Positions 50,896-59,456 are shown, counted from the first letter of the stretch. The stretch is 64,000 bases of DNA from Bacillota bacterium (GCA_023388055.1 JAEWGW010000015.1:1-64000); one strand, 5' to 3'. A program made the numbers and translations. Notes: generated from the sequence alone by a model not told the origin.

Positions 50896-52569
50896 GTGCA
50901 AATTTCAGATGAGAGGAACGCTGCCGTGATCCCTATTCAATGGAATAAAAAGCTGATCATACTTGCTGTTCTTGGAATTATTCTTTATTTCGGCTCCAAT
51001 ATAACGCTCTCCCTGCTGAAAGGCAACGCCGCGGAGGGCGGCCTGGAAACCCCAGCGGTCAAACCCGCGCAAGCAGGCGAAGCCGCGCTGCAATATGCCT
51101 CCAGCCGGCTTGGCCTCACGGCGGAAGCCCCGGAGGCGGCCCTTCTATCCGATAAACGCGCCAGCGGGTTCATCGCCAAGTACAATCTGCGGAAAGCCTA
51201 TGAGGACAATCTGTCCGCTTACATGCACCTGGATTATTGGCTGGTGTCCGCCGATTTGCCCAACGGGGAAAAAATCCGGATGAAGGTGGGGTTGGATAAG
51301 CCCCATGTGCTGGGCTGGGAGCTGCTTACCGGGCAGCCGAACCGCACTCCCGGCACCGGAGTGGCTACCGCATCGGAGGCCCTCCACAAGGCCGGCTACA
51401 GTCCCGAGGAATTTGCCTATCAGGGCAGTTCAACGATTTCCGCCAAGGAACCTGTCAGCTTCACGTTCGTCTCCAAAACTCTGGCAGCCGGAGATGCCTC
51501 CTTGGCCGTGACCGTGAAGGTCAGCGGCGACCGGGCGGTAGCGGTAAGCCCGGAGCTGCAGCTGCCCCAGTCTTATCTGGACTGGATGGACCAGCAGGAG
51601 CAGATTGTCCGCATGACCTCCATCGGTTTCCTGATATTCACCGTCATTATGGGCATCGCCGCGTTAGTGCTGGCCATTGTGAACCGGAAACGGGTGTCCT
51701 GGTCACGGGGACTGCTTGTTACCGGAATCTTCCTGGTCCTGTTCCTTATCCAGAACTTCAATGTCACGCAAGCCATGCTGATGGCGGAAACCTCCGTACT
51801 GACCATGGAGGCTTTGGCAGCGATCATCATGAATGTCATTATTGTTGCTTTGGCCCTGCTGCTGGCGCTGGCAGTCTGGTTCAGTCTGTTGTCCGGCGAG
51901 GAGCAGCTCCGGCGCCTCAATCTGAAGCTTTGGCCGCGCTGGCGGGATCCGGAATTCGGGCGGGAAATGTTCTACGGCATGGGCCGGGGTTACCTAATTT
52001 GCCTGTTTATTCTGGGCATTCAGCAGGTAGCCTTCCTGAGCGCGGGCCTGGCCTTTGATTCCTTCACCATCAACGATCCCTCCCAATCCACCTGGAATAT
52101 GAAGTGGGCCATACTATTCCCGGCATCCGCCTGGGTAGCCGCTATTATGGAGGAAGCCATCTACCGGGTATTCGGCATCGCCGTTTTGAAGCGTCTCTTC
52201 CGGTTTACCTTCCCCGCCGTGCTGGTGTCCAGCTTCATCTGGGGACTGGGCCACACCGGATACTCCATCTTCCCCAGCTACACCCGGCTGATGGAGGTCA
52301 CCGTGCTGGGGCTGATCTTCGGCTACGTGTTTCTGCGCTACGGCTTTTTCACCGCCGTCTTCGCCCATGCCATCATGGACAGCCTGCTTATGTCCATCTA
52401 TCTGATGGTGGAGCAGCCTACGCTGCCCCACATCCTGGCCGGCATCTTCTACATCATCCTGCCAGCGCTGATCGGCTTCATCATTCGTTATCTTCATCCT
52501 CGTTTTGGAGGTCCAAGGCGGCGTCCTCCGGAAGCGGTGGAGCCTCCTTATGGAGTCCCGCAAGGATAG
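50896..52569 (+). CDS. CPBP (Abi/CAAX-type) intramembrane metalloprotease with extracytoplasmic domain
   Basis: 557 residues; GTG start with AGAGGTGA. One N-terminal membrane segment (about 18-37), an exposed region (about 38-230, two similar alpha/beta halves), then about eight membrane segments. The CPBP motif is EEAIYR (Glu419, Glu420, Arg424), followed by SFIWGLGHTGYS and the third motif FAHAIMDSLLMS, giving all expected metal ligands. The family includes Rce1-like prenyl proteases and bacteriocin self-immunity proteins. The last 89 bp overlap the end of uvrC on the other strand. Confidence 0.85.
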   Translation: MQISDERNAAVIPIQWNKKLIILAVLGIILYFGSNITLSLLKGNAAEGGLETPAVKPAQAGEAALQYASSRLGLTAEAPEAALLSDKRASGFIAKYNLRKAYEDNLSAYMHLDYWLVSADLPNGEKIRMKVGLDKPHVLGWELLTGQPNRTPGTGVATASEALHKAGYSPEEFAYQGSSTISAKEPVSFTFVSKTLAAGDASLAVTVKVSGDRAVAVSPELQLPQSYLDWMDQQEQIVRMTSIGFLIFTVIMGIAALVLAIVNRKRVSWSRGLLVTGIFLVLFLIQNFNVTQAMLMAETSVLTMEALAAIIMNVIIVALALLLALAVWFSLLSGEEQLRRLNLKLWPRWRDPEFGREMFYGMGRGYLICLFILGIQQVAFLSAGLAFDSFTINDPSQSTWNMKWAILFPASAWVAAIMEEAIYRVFGIAVLKRLFRFTFPAVLVSSFIWGLGHTGYSIFPSYTRLMEVTVLGLIFGYVFLRYGFFTAVFAHAIMDSLLMSIYLMVEQPTLPHILAGIFYIILPALIGFIIRYLHPRFGGPRRRPPEAVEPPYGVPQG

Positions 52570-54481
52570 TGCGTGCCAGCTTCTCCCCGATTCCCAGGGG
52601 CCGGAAATCCTCGATTCCGGCCTCTTTGATTTTTTTGAGGGAGCCAAAATGCTTCAGCATCGCCTTACGCCGTTTCTCACCTATCCCCGGAATAGCGTCC
52701 AACTGGGAGGCGATCATGGACTTGGCCCGGGTTTCCCGGTGGAAGGTGATGGCGAAGCGGTGAACCTCATCTTGAATACGCTGGAGCAGATAGAACTCCT
52801 GGCTGTCCCGCGGCAGGGGGATAATCTCCGGCGGGTCACCGGCCATCAGCTGTGCTGTTTTGTGCTTGTTGTCCTTGACCAGACCACAAACGGGAATGAA
52901 CAAACCCAGCTCATTCTCCAGCACATCCAACGCTGCCGAAATCTGCCCTCTGCCTCCGTCCACAACCACCAGGTCGGGAGGCGTCAGATTCTCCTTCAAC
53001 ACCCGTTCGTAACGGCGGCGGATCACCTCGCGCATGGTTTCGTAATCATCCGGCCCTTGAACCGTGCGCACCTTGTACTTGCGGTACTCCTTGCGGTCCG
53101 GCTTGCCGTCGGTGAACACCACCATGGCGGAGACGGGATCGGAGCCCTGGATATTGGAGTTGTCGAAGGCCTCAATCCGGCGTACGGTACTCGAACCCAG
53201 CCAGCTTCCCAGATTCTCCACGGCGCGGACCGTCCGCTCCTCCTCACGTTCGATGAGCTTGAATTTCTCCTCCAGAGACACGCGGGCATTGTCGCAGGCC
53301 ATATCCACCATCTTGCGCTTGGGCCCTCTCCGGGGTACATACACCTTCACCTTAAGCCAGCTCTCCAGCGACTGTTTCACATCCAACTGCTCTTCGTTGG
53401 CGGCTTCGGCTGACTCCGGCACACTGCCGGCCTCCACCTTTTCCGCCGACTCCTCTGCTTCTAGTGCTGTGTCCGCTTGCGGAGCCAGGGCGGCCGCCGC
53501 ATCGTCGGCAACAACAGCGCCAGCCGCGCCAACCTCCTCCGGCTCCTCCTGGGCCGGCAGGAAAATCTCCCGGGGCAGGGCCGGATTTTCGCTGTAGAAT
53601 TGAGCTACGAAGGTCAGGAAATCCTCGTACGCCTCCCCGTAGTAGGGGAAAGCTGTCGCCCGGCGTTCGATCATCTTGCCTTGGCGCATATAGAGAATCT
53701 GTACGCACATCCAGCCCTTGTCCGTCCAGTAGCCGAACACATCCCGGTCGGTCAGGTCCATGGTGGTGATGGTCTGCTTCTGCATCACGGCATCGATATT
53801 GGCGATATGATCCCGAAGCTCCTTGGCCCGTTCGAAATTCAGCTCCTCAGCCGCCTCCAGCATCTTCTTCTCCAGCTCGTCGCGGATGGCTTCATGCCCG
53901 CCATTCAGAAACCGGGCGATCTCCCCGGTCATCCGTTCGTATTCCCCTTCCGCCACCGGATACTCACAGGGTGCGATACATTGGCCCAGGTGGTAATACA
54001 GGCACACCTTGTCAGGAAGCACCTTGCACTTGCGCAGAGGGTAGAGCCGGTCCAGCAGCTTTTTGGTTTCCTGGGCGGCATAAGCGTTGGGATACGGGCC
54101 AAAATATTTGGCCTTATCCTTCAGCACCTTGCGGGTGACCTCCAGCCGCGGGTGGGCCTCATGGGTGATTTTGATATAGGGAAAGGTTTTGTCATCCTTC
54201 AAAAGCACGTTGTATCGTGGATGATACTGCTTGATCAAATTACATTCCAGAATCAGCGCTTCCATATTGCTCTTGGTGACAATATATTCGAAATCGGCAA
54301 TTTCGCCTACAAGCTTCTGGGTTTTGATGTTGTGGCTGCCGGTAAAATAGGACCGGACACGGTTCTTCAGCACCTTGGCCTTGCCCACATAAATAATGGC
54401 GCCTTCGCTGTTCTTCATCAGATAGCAGCCCGGCTTGTCCGGCAAAAGCGCCAGCTTGTTGCGGATATGCATGTTTTCCAT
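52481..54481 (-). CDS. uvrC: UvrABC excinuclease subunit C with Ala/Glu-rich insert
   Basis: 666 residues. GIY-YIG nuclease domain (LPDKPGCYLMKNSEGAIIYVGKAKVLKNRVRSYF), Cys cluster CKVLPDKVCLYYHLGQCIAPC, UVR motif (about 205-235), UvrC RNase H-like nuclease (FDNSNIQGSDPVSAMVVFTDGKP; LVVVDGGRGQISAA) and C-terminal HhH2 (LDAIPGIGEKRRKAMLKHFGSL). Residues about 311-366 are a low-complexity Ala/Glu/Val stretch not usual in UvrC. ATG at 54481 has AGAAGG upstream. Cuts both sides of UvrB-bound lesions. Confidence 0.96.
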   Translation of the reverse strand: MENMHIRNKLALLPDKPGCYLMKNSEGAIIYVGKAKVLKNRVRSYFTGSHNIKTQKLVGEIADFEYIVTKSNMEALILECNLIKQYHPRYNVLLKDDKTFPYIKITHEAHPRLEVTRKVLKDKAKYFGPYPNAYAAQETKKLLDRLYPLRKCKVLPDKVCLYYHLGQCIAPCEYPVAEGEYERMTGEIARFLNGGHEAIRDELEKKMLEAAEELNFERAKELRDHIANIDAVMQKQTITTMDLTDRDVFGYWTDKGWMCVQILYMRQGKMIERRATAFPYYGEAYEDFLTFVAQFYSENPALPREIFLPAQEEPEEVGAAGAVVADDAAAALAPQADTALEAEESAEKVEAGSVPESAEAANEEQLDVKQSLESWLKVKVYVPRRGPKRKMVDMACDNARVSLEEKFKLIEREEERTVRAVENLGSWLGSSTVRRIEAFDNSNIQGSDPVSAMVVFTDGKPDRKEYRKYKVRTVQGPDDYETMREVIRRRYERVLKENLTPPDLVVVDGGRGQISAALDVLENELGLFIPVCGLVKDNKHKTAQLMAGDPPEIIPLPRDSQEFYLLQRIQDEVHRFAITFHRETRAKSMIASQLDAIPGIGEKRRKAMLKHFGSLKKIKEAGIEDFRPLGIGEKLARTILAGLHKEAPPLPEDAALDLQNEDEDNE

Positions 54482-54586
54482 AGTGGCCTTCTTCTCCCGG
54501 TTATGATTGTTGAATCCACTTTCAAGTATATCATGCTGCAGGGGGAGTCGAACAGACATTCGAGGCGGGATACTCTGGCAAAAGCA

Positions 54587-54618
54587 AAAAACGCCATCCC
54601 CACGAGGGATAGCGTTCT
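54587..54618 (-). terminator. Terminator of the HD-GYP/CheW/MCP operon
   Basis: Minus strand: AACGCTATCCC-TCGTG-GGGATGGCGTT followed by TTTTGC, 23 bp after the MCP stop. Confidence 0.85.
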
Positions 54619-54640
54619 GCAACAATGGCCACGCCTTCCG

Positions 54641-56233
54641 TTAAGCCGGCATCTTGAACCAGATGACCGCCTTCTGAAGCTCATCTGCCAGTAAGGACAA
54701 GGATTGGGCCGTTGCCGCCATTTCCTGGCTGGCCGCCGCCCCTTCCTCTGTAGCCGCGGAGATATTCTCCACCGCATTCAGCACATTGGCGCTTTGTGCC
54801 GCCTGCTCTTCACTGGCTGCAGCAATTTCGGAAATTTTGGCGCCGGCATCATTGACCATCTTGGAGATATGGTGGAAGGAGTTACCGGACTGCTTGGAGA
54901 AATTGCCGCTCTCCTGCACCGTCGCCACACTCTGGCGGGTATTATCCTGCATGATTCGGATGATGCCGGTAATTTGCTTGGTGGCATCGCGACTGCGCTC
55001 CGCCAGCTTGCGAACCTCGTCGGCTACTACCGCAAACCCGCGTCCCTGATCGCCTGCCCGGGCAGCTTCGATAGCTGCATTCAAGGCCAACAGATTGGTC
55101 TGGTCGGCAATATCCTCAATCACATCCAGAATCTCTCCGATTTTGTGGGAATCGTCCTCAAGCTTAGCCATCTGTGTGCTGACCGCCTCCATGGACGTCA
55201 TGGACGACTGAATGACGTCTCTGCCCTCCATGGCCAGACGGATGGATTCCTCCGCCAGCTCGGAGGTTTGCTCCGTATTAGCCGCCACGGAATGGATGGC
55301 TGCCGACAGCTCCTTAAACAGCTCACTGATGGTTTGGGCCGCCTCCGCCTGATTGGCGCTGCCTCCGGCTATTTCCTCGCTGCTGGCCGAGATTTGCTGG
55401 GCGGAAGCCGCCACATTCTGCGCATTGGCGAGAATGGAGCCTACTATGCCCCGCAGATTCAGCACCATGCTGTCCACGGCCTGGGCCAGCTGTCCGATTT
55501 CGTCCTTGGTTTTGATATCTGAGGTGCGGCTGAGATCTCCTCCGGCTACATCGCCGACAATCACCATCACCTTCTTCAGAGGATTGGAGATTGCCCGGGA
55601 AATCACCCAGCCCAGCAATATGCTGAGAAGCACCGCTCCGATAATCACCCCTACCGTTAAATTCCGGGAGCGGTTATACAAATCCATCCCTTCGTCCCTT
55701 GCAAGCAGCGCCTCATCGTTGTTGATTTTCAGAAGCTTGTCCAACGAATCGGTAAGCTTGGTGCGCGTAATATTAATTTCGCCCCCATTCAACATTTCAA
55801 GCAAACGCTCGAGATTATTGTTAATGCCGTGTTGGGATGCCTCCTCATAGGATTTTCTGTAGTCCGTCAGCGCCTTCTCCAGATTAGGCAGCTCAGCAGA
55901 GGATGCTTGTGACAGATCCGTCTGCTTGAAGGTGGCAAGCTGTTTTCCTGCTTCTTCCAGAAGCTTAAGTCCTCCGTCCGAAACGGCCAATCGTTCCTTT
56001 TGCTCCACCATATAAATCTTCCGCAGCTCATGGCGCGCCTCTTGAATGGCACCGTCGATTTCCTCCAGGGACTGAACCGAAACCAGCTGGTTTTTGTACA
56101 TATCATCCAAACTATTGTTAATTTTGCTCAAGTTCATCAATCCGAATAATCCGACTACCGCCACAATAACCGCCAATACGGCGAAGGATGAAATCAGCTT
56201 AGTTCCTGTCTTCATGTTGGCAAACCACATCAT
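54641..56233 (-). CDS. Methyl-accepting chemotaxis protein
   Basis: 530 residues. Membrane segment (about 11-33), extracytoplasmic four-helix sensor (about 34-185, contains KINNSLDDMYKNQLVSV of 4HB_MCP type), second membrane segment (about 188-210), HAMP (about 211-263) and cytoplasmic signalling hairpin with the invariant tip DQTNLLALNAAIEAARAGDQGRGFAVVADEVRKLAERS. Ligand unknown. ATG at 56233 has AAGGAGTGG at a proper distance; a GTG at 56242 overlaps that site. Third gene after the HD-GYP and CheW genes. Confidence 0.94.
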   Translation of the reverse strand: MMWFANMKTGTKLISSFAVLAVIVAVVGLFGLMNLSKINNSLDDMYKNQLVSVQSLEEIDGAIQEARHELRKIYMVEQKERLAVSDGGLKLLEEAGKQLATFKQTDLSQASSAELPNLEKALTDYRKSYEEASQHGINNNLERLLEMLNGGEINITRTKLTDSLDKLLKINNDEALLARDEGMDLYNRSRNLTVGVIIGAVLLSILLGWVISRAISNPLKKVMVIVGDVAGGDLSRTSDIKTKDEIGQLAQAVDSMVLNLRGIVGSILANAQNVAASAQQISASSEEIAGGSANQAEAAQTISELFKELSAAIHSVAANTEQTSELAEESIRLAMEGRDVIQSSMTSMEAVSTQMAKLEDDSHKIGEILDVIEDIADQTNLLALNAAIEAARAGDQGRGFAVVADEVRKLAERSRDATKQITGIIRIMQDNTRQSVATVQESGNFSKQSGNSFHHISKMVNDAGAKISEIAAASEEQAAQSANVLNAVENISAATEEGAAASQEMAATAQSLSLLADELQKAVIWFKMPA

Positions 56234-56269
56234 GTTCTCCACTCCTTGTTGTATCTCGCAAATGGGTTT

Positions 56270-56698
56270 TTACGTCTCTAGCAGGATTTCATCCAGGTTT
56301 ATGATGCCGACTAATTCACCGGCGGCAATGCCGATGCCGGAAATGCAGGCCATACTCCCGCTTCCGTACTGGGAGGAGGCTTCGTGAATGTTGGAGAATA
56401 CCACCACCTTATCTACTTTGTCCACAATAATCCCCATTGGTTTACCGCGGTAATGGACCACAATAATGCGGGAGGCTTTAGTGGGCTCCGCTTCTTCCAT
56501 AAGAAACAGACCCCTTAAGCTGATTACGGGAATGATGCTCCCGCGTAAATTGATGACTCCTTTCATATATGTCGGTGAATTGGGGATGAAAGTAATGGGC
56601 TGCAACCGAATAATTTCATGAATACCGGAAATCCGGATGGAGTAATTTTCCTCGAGGACGCTGAACTGCACGTACTGTTCCATTAGAGCCGCCTGCAT
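56270..56698 (-). CDS. CheW-like adaptor protein
   Basis: 142 residues, a single CheW beta-barrel domain: YVQFSVLEENYSIRISGIHEIIRLQPITFIPNSPTYMKGVINLRGSIIPVISLR. It links an MCP to a CheA kinase. GAGGGAT before the ATG. Starts 12 bp after the HD-GYP gene and ends 36 bp before the MCP, so it probably serves this MCP; no CheA is encoded in the window. Confidence 0.93.
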   Translation of the reverse strand: MQAALMEQYVQFSVLEENYSIRISGIHEIIRLQPITFIPNSPTYMKGVINLRGSIIPVISLRGLFLMEEAEPTKASRIIVVHYRGKPMGIIVDKVDKVVVFSNIHEASSQYGSGSMACISGIGIAAGELVGIINLDEILLET

Positions 56699-56710
56699 AA
56701 GAATCCCTCT

Positions 56711-57361
56711 CTACACAAAGTAGTCTGTTTGCTCCCGCCGCTCCTGGGGATAGATGTCTCGAACGCGGTTGAGGATACAGCTGAACTTGATGACAATTGC
56801 GGTGTCAAACTGGGTTTCCACATGCTCCTGAAGCTCCTGGAGCGCTTCTTCGAAGCTTTTGAGATCATTGTAGGGCCGGTGGGAAACCATGCTGTCAAAG
56901 GCGTCCGCCACGGCACAAATCCGGGCATTCAGCGGAATTTCCTCCCCCTTCAAACCTGCGGGGTACCCCGTCCCGTCCCAACGCTCATGATGATGGCGGA
57001 TGATGCTGAGAATCTCCTCGGATAAAGGAAGCAGACTCGACACCAGCTCTGTTCCGATAATGGGATGGAGCTTCATAATGCGCCACTGATCTTCTGTCAG
57101 GCGTTTGTCGCTATCGAGAATATCATTGGGGACCATCAGTTTACCGATATCATGGAGAAGACAACCGAGCAGCAGCTTTTCCTGCTCCTCCTGGCTGAAT
57201 TTAAGGATGTGGGCCAAGGCTTGACTGATTCTGCCCACCCGTACGGAATGATGATACGTCTCCGCGTGCTTCCTTTTTAAAATGGCTAAAATGTTGGCCA
57301 GCCCGTCGTCATGGTATTTCAGCCGACTCTTCTTCCTGAAATCCAGTATTTTCCCGTTCAT
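56711..57361 (-). CDS. HD-GYP domain phosphodiesterase (probable c-di-GMP hydrolase)
   Basis: 216 residues, a lone HD-GYP domain: YHHSVRVGRIS, LLHDIGK (His70, Asp71), HHERWDGTGYP (GYP at 132-134), AVADAFDSM. HD-GYP proteins open and split c-di-GMP. No receiver or sensor domain, so its activity may be set by expression level. First gene of the HD-GYP/CheW/MCP operon; ATG at 57361 has CAGGAGG. Its best upstream promoter lies inside the invertible segment beginning 115 bp away. Confidence 0.9.
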   Translation of the reverse strand: MNGKILDFRKKSRLKYHDDGLANILAILKRKHAETYHHSVRVGRISQALAHILKFSQEEQEKLLLGCLLHDIGKLMVPNDILDSDKRLTEDQWRIMKLHPIIGTELVSSLLPLSEEILSIIRHHHERWDGTGYPAGLKGEEIPLNARICAVADAFDSMVSHRPYNDLKSFEEALQELQEHVETQFDTAIVIKFSCILNRVRDIYPQERREQTDYFV

Positions 57362-57475
57362 TGCCGCCTCCTGCATCGTTAGAAGTATTTATTATCCAGA
57401 AAATGCGTTTGTAGGGAAATAAATTACTTCAAATTATCCAAGTTATTCCAATTTTTTATAGGACAATCGAACGAT

Positions 57476-57503
57476 GTCGTGCAATAATAGTTATACGACA
57501 TCC
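57476..57503 (+). repeat. Left 28-bp inverted repeat (recombination site)
   Basis: Starts GTCGTGCAATAATAG and ends TTATACGACATCC. Identical over all 28 bp to the reverse complement of 58620-58647. Itself shows dyad symmetry: GATGTCGT (57473-57480) and ACGACATC (57495-57502) flank the core, with a central ATAA-TAG-TTAT, as expected for a site bound by two recombinase protomers. Confidence 0.95.
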
Positions 57504-57552
57504 GACACAAATCGATAGAGATTTTTGTAATTTTATTGCTACATATTGGTTA

Positions 57553-57581
57553 ATTATAGGTTTTTATAGAGGATATATCAA
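57553..57581 (-). promoter_or_regulatory. Outward-facing sigma-A promoter inside the invertible segment
   Basis: -35 TTGATA (57581-57576), 17-bp spacer, -10 TATAAT (57558-57553), with an A/T-rich upstream stretch. Five of six and six of six consensus bases. It lies downstream of the recombinase stop (57623), so it does not serve that gene; it points to the HD-GYP gene 190 bp away. Confidence 0.75.
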
Positions 57582-57622
57582 TACAAAAAATCAAATTGCA
57601 GGATTTTTTCTAAAGTTTTGAC

Positions 57623-58591
57623 TTATTCGTCCTGATGCAACAGACAGTCTTCGACATAGTCCGGGGCAGCCTTTTCAATTTGCTCTACGGTATGGAGATA
57701 ACGCTGCGTCGTATTAATATGGGAATGTCCCAATGTACTTTGCACCTGCTGGAGGGTTGCTCCACTCAATAATGCAAGTGTAGCATTGGTGTGTCTCAGC
57801 CAGTGAGGCGTCGGTTTTTTGGAAGGAAAGCACTGGTTGGAAGCAGCCTGAATGATCCGTTCAACCTGCCTGGGGGAAATGGGGAATACGTAGTCCGCGT
57901 CGGCGGCTATTCCTTTTTCCTGCAGGCTTTTTTTGTATTGGTCCAGCATTGACCATAACCTTCCCGGCACCTTCACCTCCCGCTGCTTTCCTCCTTTTCC
58001 CTTCTCCACCGTCAACCAAACAGATGTATTCAACGGGTCCGGCTGGAAATTTTCCCATCGGACCGACACCAGCTCAGAAACCCGCAAACCCAGCATTACC
58101 AAGGATAAAACGATCAAATAGTTCCGTTCCTTGCCCGTTTTCAAGTGTTTCAGCAGGATAAGCACCTCTTCCTGGGTCAGGTAGCGCTTGGTGCTGGTCA
58201 CAGGAACACTGGGAATTTTTACAGCGGTAGCCGGGTTCTGCGGGAAAAGTCCGATGTTGGGATCGCTCCCCCATTTATACAAGGATTTCAGCGGCGCAAT
58301 CAGTGCAGAGATGCTGGCAGGGGCAAGTGGATGCCCTGAATAGCTGCAATATCCTTTGGCCAATCCCATCTTAAAAGCCTCAATATCCTTCCAATTTACC
58401 TGGGCCAGACGCTTATTCGTAACAAAGCCGCGGAACAGGAAAAAGGCTCTCCGGTAGTTGCGGGCCGTTTGCGGGGAATGGCCATGAACGGCCAGATAGA
58501 GATCAATAATCTGCTCATCATCCAGTTCCCCTTCATGGCTTGTAATTTTGACCATTTCTATAATCCGGGAATCTCGCCTCTTGTCTAACAT
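57623..58591 (-). CDS. Tyrosine recombinase (XerC/D-like), likely DNA invertase of the flanking repeats
   Basis: 322 residues. N-terminal SAM-like core-binding domain (about 25-110), catalytic domain (about 135-315) with the full set Arg170 (GLRVSEL), Lys near 198 (VEKGKGG), His263 and Arg266 (PHWLRHTNA), His289 (TLGHSHINTTQRY) and Tyr298. Active residues are intact. ATG at 58591; a ribosome site AAAGGAG is present but about 17 nt away, so ATG at 58555 is possible. Only 28 bp separate the start from the right repeat, so its own promoter must lie in or beyond that repeat. Confidence 0.9.
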   Translation of the reverse strand: MLDKRRDSRIIEMVKITSHEGELDDEQIIDLYLAVHGHSPQTARNYRRAFFLFRGFVTNKRLAQVNWKDIEAFKMGLAKGYCSYSGHPLAPASISALIAPLKSLYKWGSDPNIGLFPQNPATAVKIPSVPVTSTKRYLTQEEVLILLKHLKTGKERNYLIVLSLVMLGLRVSELVSVRWENFQPDPLNTSVWLTVEKGKGGKQREVKVPGRLWSMLDQYKKSLQEKGIAADADYVFPISPRQVERIIQAASNQCFPSKKPTPHWLRHTNATLALLSGATLQQVQSTLGHSHINTTQRYLHTVEQIEKAAPDYVEDCLLHQDE

Positions 58592-58619
58592 TATGGTAAT
58601 TTTTTACACTCCTTTTCGT

Positions 58620-58647
58620 GGATGTCGTATAACTATTATTGCACGAC
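58620..58647 (-). repeat. Right 28-bp inverted repeat (recombination site)
   Basis: Starts GGATGTCGTATAACTATT and ends ATTGCACGAC; exact reverse complement of 57476-57503. The flanks outside the repeats (AACGAT on the left, CTATCA on the right) do not match. Confidence 0.95.
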
Positions 58648-58707
58648 CTATCATTTTTCACCCGTTCATACATAAAAAAGAGAGGCAAATTAGTGTCCTT
58701 TCTGAGC

Positions 58708-58747
58708 AAAAGAACCGCTGTCCGGAGAGGATCAGCGGCTCTTTTTT
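58708..58747. terminator. Bidirectional terminator between trxA and the invertible segment
   Basis: AAAAGAACCGCTG-TCCGGAGAGGAT-CAGCGGCTCTTTTTT: 9-bp stem with one mismatch, T-runs on both strands. Ends trxA transcription and would also stop a promoter reading rightwards out of an inverted segment. Confidence 0.88.
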
Positions 58748-58761
58748 ATGAAAGTAAATGG

Positions 58762-59073
58762 TTACGCATGTCGATTGAGCACATTCTTGAGTGCATCCTT
58801 CGATTGGAATCCCACAATTTTATCCACGGGCTGGCCGTCCTTGAACACAATCAGAGTGGGAATGCTCATCACGCCAAAGCGGGATGCCGATTCCTGATTC
58901 TCATCCACGTTCACTTTCGCGATCTTCACATCCAACTCCTGGTCCAATTCCTCCAGTACCGGCGCGATCATCTTGCAAGGGCCGCACCATGGTGCCCAGA
59001 AATCCACCAGGACCGTACCCGCGCCTTCAACCTCCGCCTTAAAGGATTGGTCCGACACGTTGACAATTGCCAT
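58762..59073 (-). CDS. trxA: Thioredoxin
   Basis: 103 residues, one thioredoxin fold with the active site WCGPC (Cys30, Cys33), cis-Pro in MSIPTLIVFKDGQ and the KVNVDENQ strand. Cytosolic dithiol reductant. AGAAGGAGGATATCC before the ATG. Confidence 0.97.
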   Translation of the reverse strand: MAIVNVSDQSFKAEVEGAGTVLVDFWAPWCGPCKMIAPVLEELDQELDVKIAKVNVDENQESASRFGVMSIPTLIVFKDGQPVDKIVGFQSKDALKNVLNRHA

Positions 59074-59141
59074 GGATATCCTCCTTCTGTATCATTCATC
59101 GTGAATTATTGCGCCCATCTGGCGCCAAGCCGTACTTGTAA

Positions 59142-59147
59142 AGTATA
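59142..59147 (-). promoter_or_regulatory. Extended -10 promoter of trxA
   Basis: Minus strand TGGTATACT: TATACT preceded by TGn, 69 bp before the trxA ATG. The -35 region is poor, consistent with an extended -10 promoter. Confidence 0.5.
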
Positions 59148-59337
59148 CCACATTCCGGCCAGAATAGCCCGTGGAATAGATACCAGGGAAGCCCATTTAC
59201 TCTCCCCTGCCTCAATATGCGCACACAATTACCTGCAAAATAAAGGAAGGTAAACTTCCGCTATTCCGCTGTGGGCTTCTCCCGCGGGCAGCTTGCTGCC
59301 TGTCAGCAGCAGAAGTATGCCTCTTCCCCGCTTCGCC

Positions 59338-59366
59338 TTTACAATATGGGGATTTTTGCATATACT
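59338..59366 (+). promoter_or_regulatory. Sigma-A promoter of the 42-residue membrane protein gene
   Basis: -35 TTTACA (59338-59343), 17-bp spacer, -10 TATACT (59361-59366), about 85 bp of leader before the start codon. Confidence 0.65.
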
Positions 59367-59456
59367 AATTTCAATAAATTATAATAATTCTAATTTATTT
59401 GTTCATCATCCATTACACTAACGGTGTCTGCACCGGAACAGGAGGTACCGCCAGCT

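Larger units (their letters stand above)
57476..58647. mobile_element. Putative invertible segment: tyrosine recombinase plus outward promoter
   Basis: 1172 bp enclosed by perfect 28-bp inverted repeats. Contents: a complete tyrosine recombinase gene and, between its stop and the left repeat, a near-consensus promoter pointing out over the left repeat into the HD-GYP/CheW/MCP operon. To the right lies a bidirectional terminator after trxA. Inverted (not direct) sites predict inversion, so this should be a phase switch, shown ON. No target-site duplication flanks it, which argues against a transposon. Confidence 0.75.

Noticed and set aside
57623..58591. Integrase as remnant of a prophage or integrative element
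   Set aside because: No other phage or conjugation genes nearby, catalytic residues are intact, and the flanking sites are inverted rather than direct.
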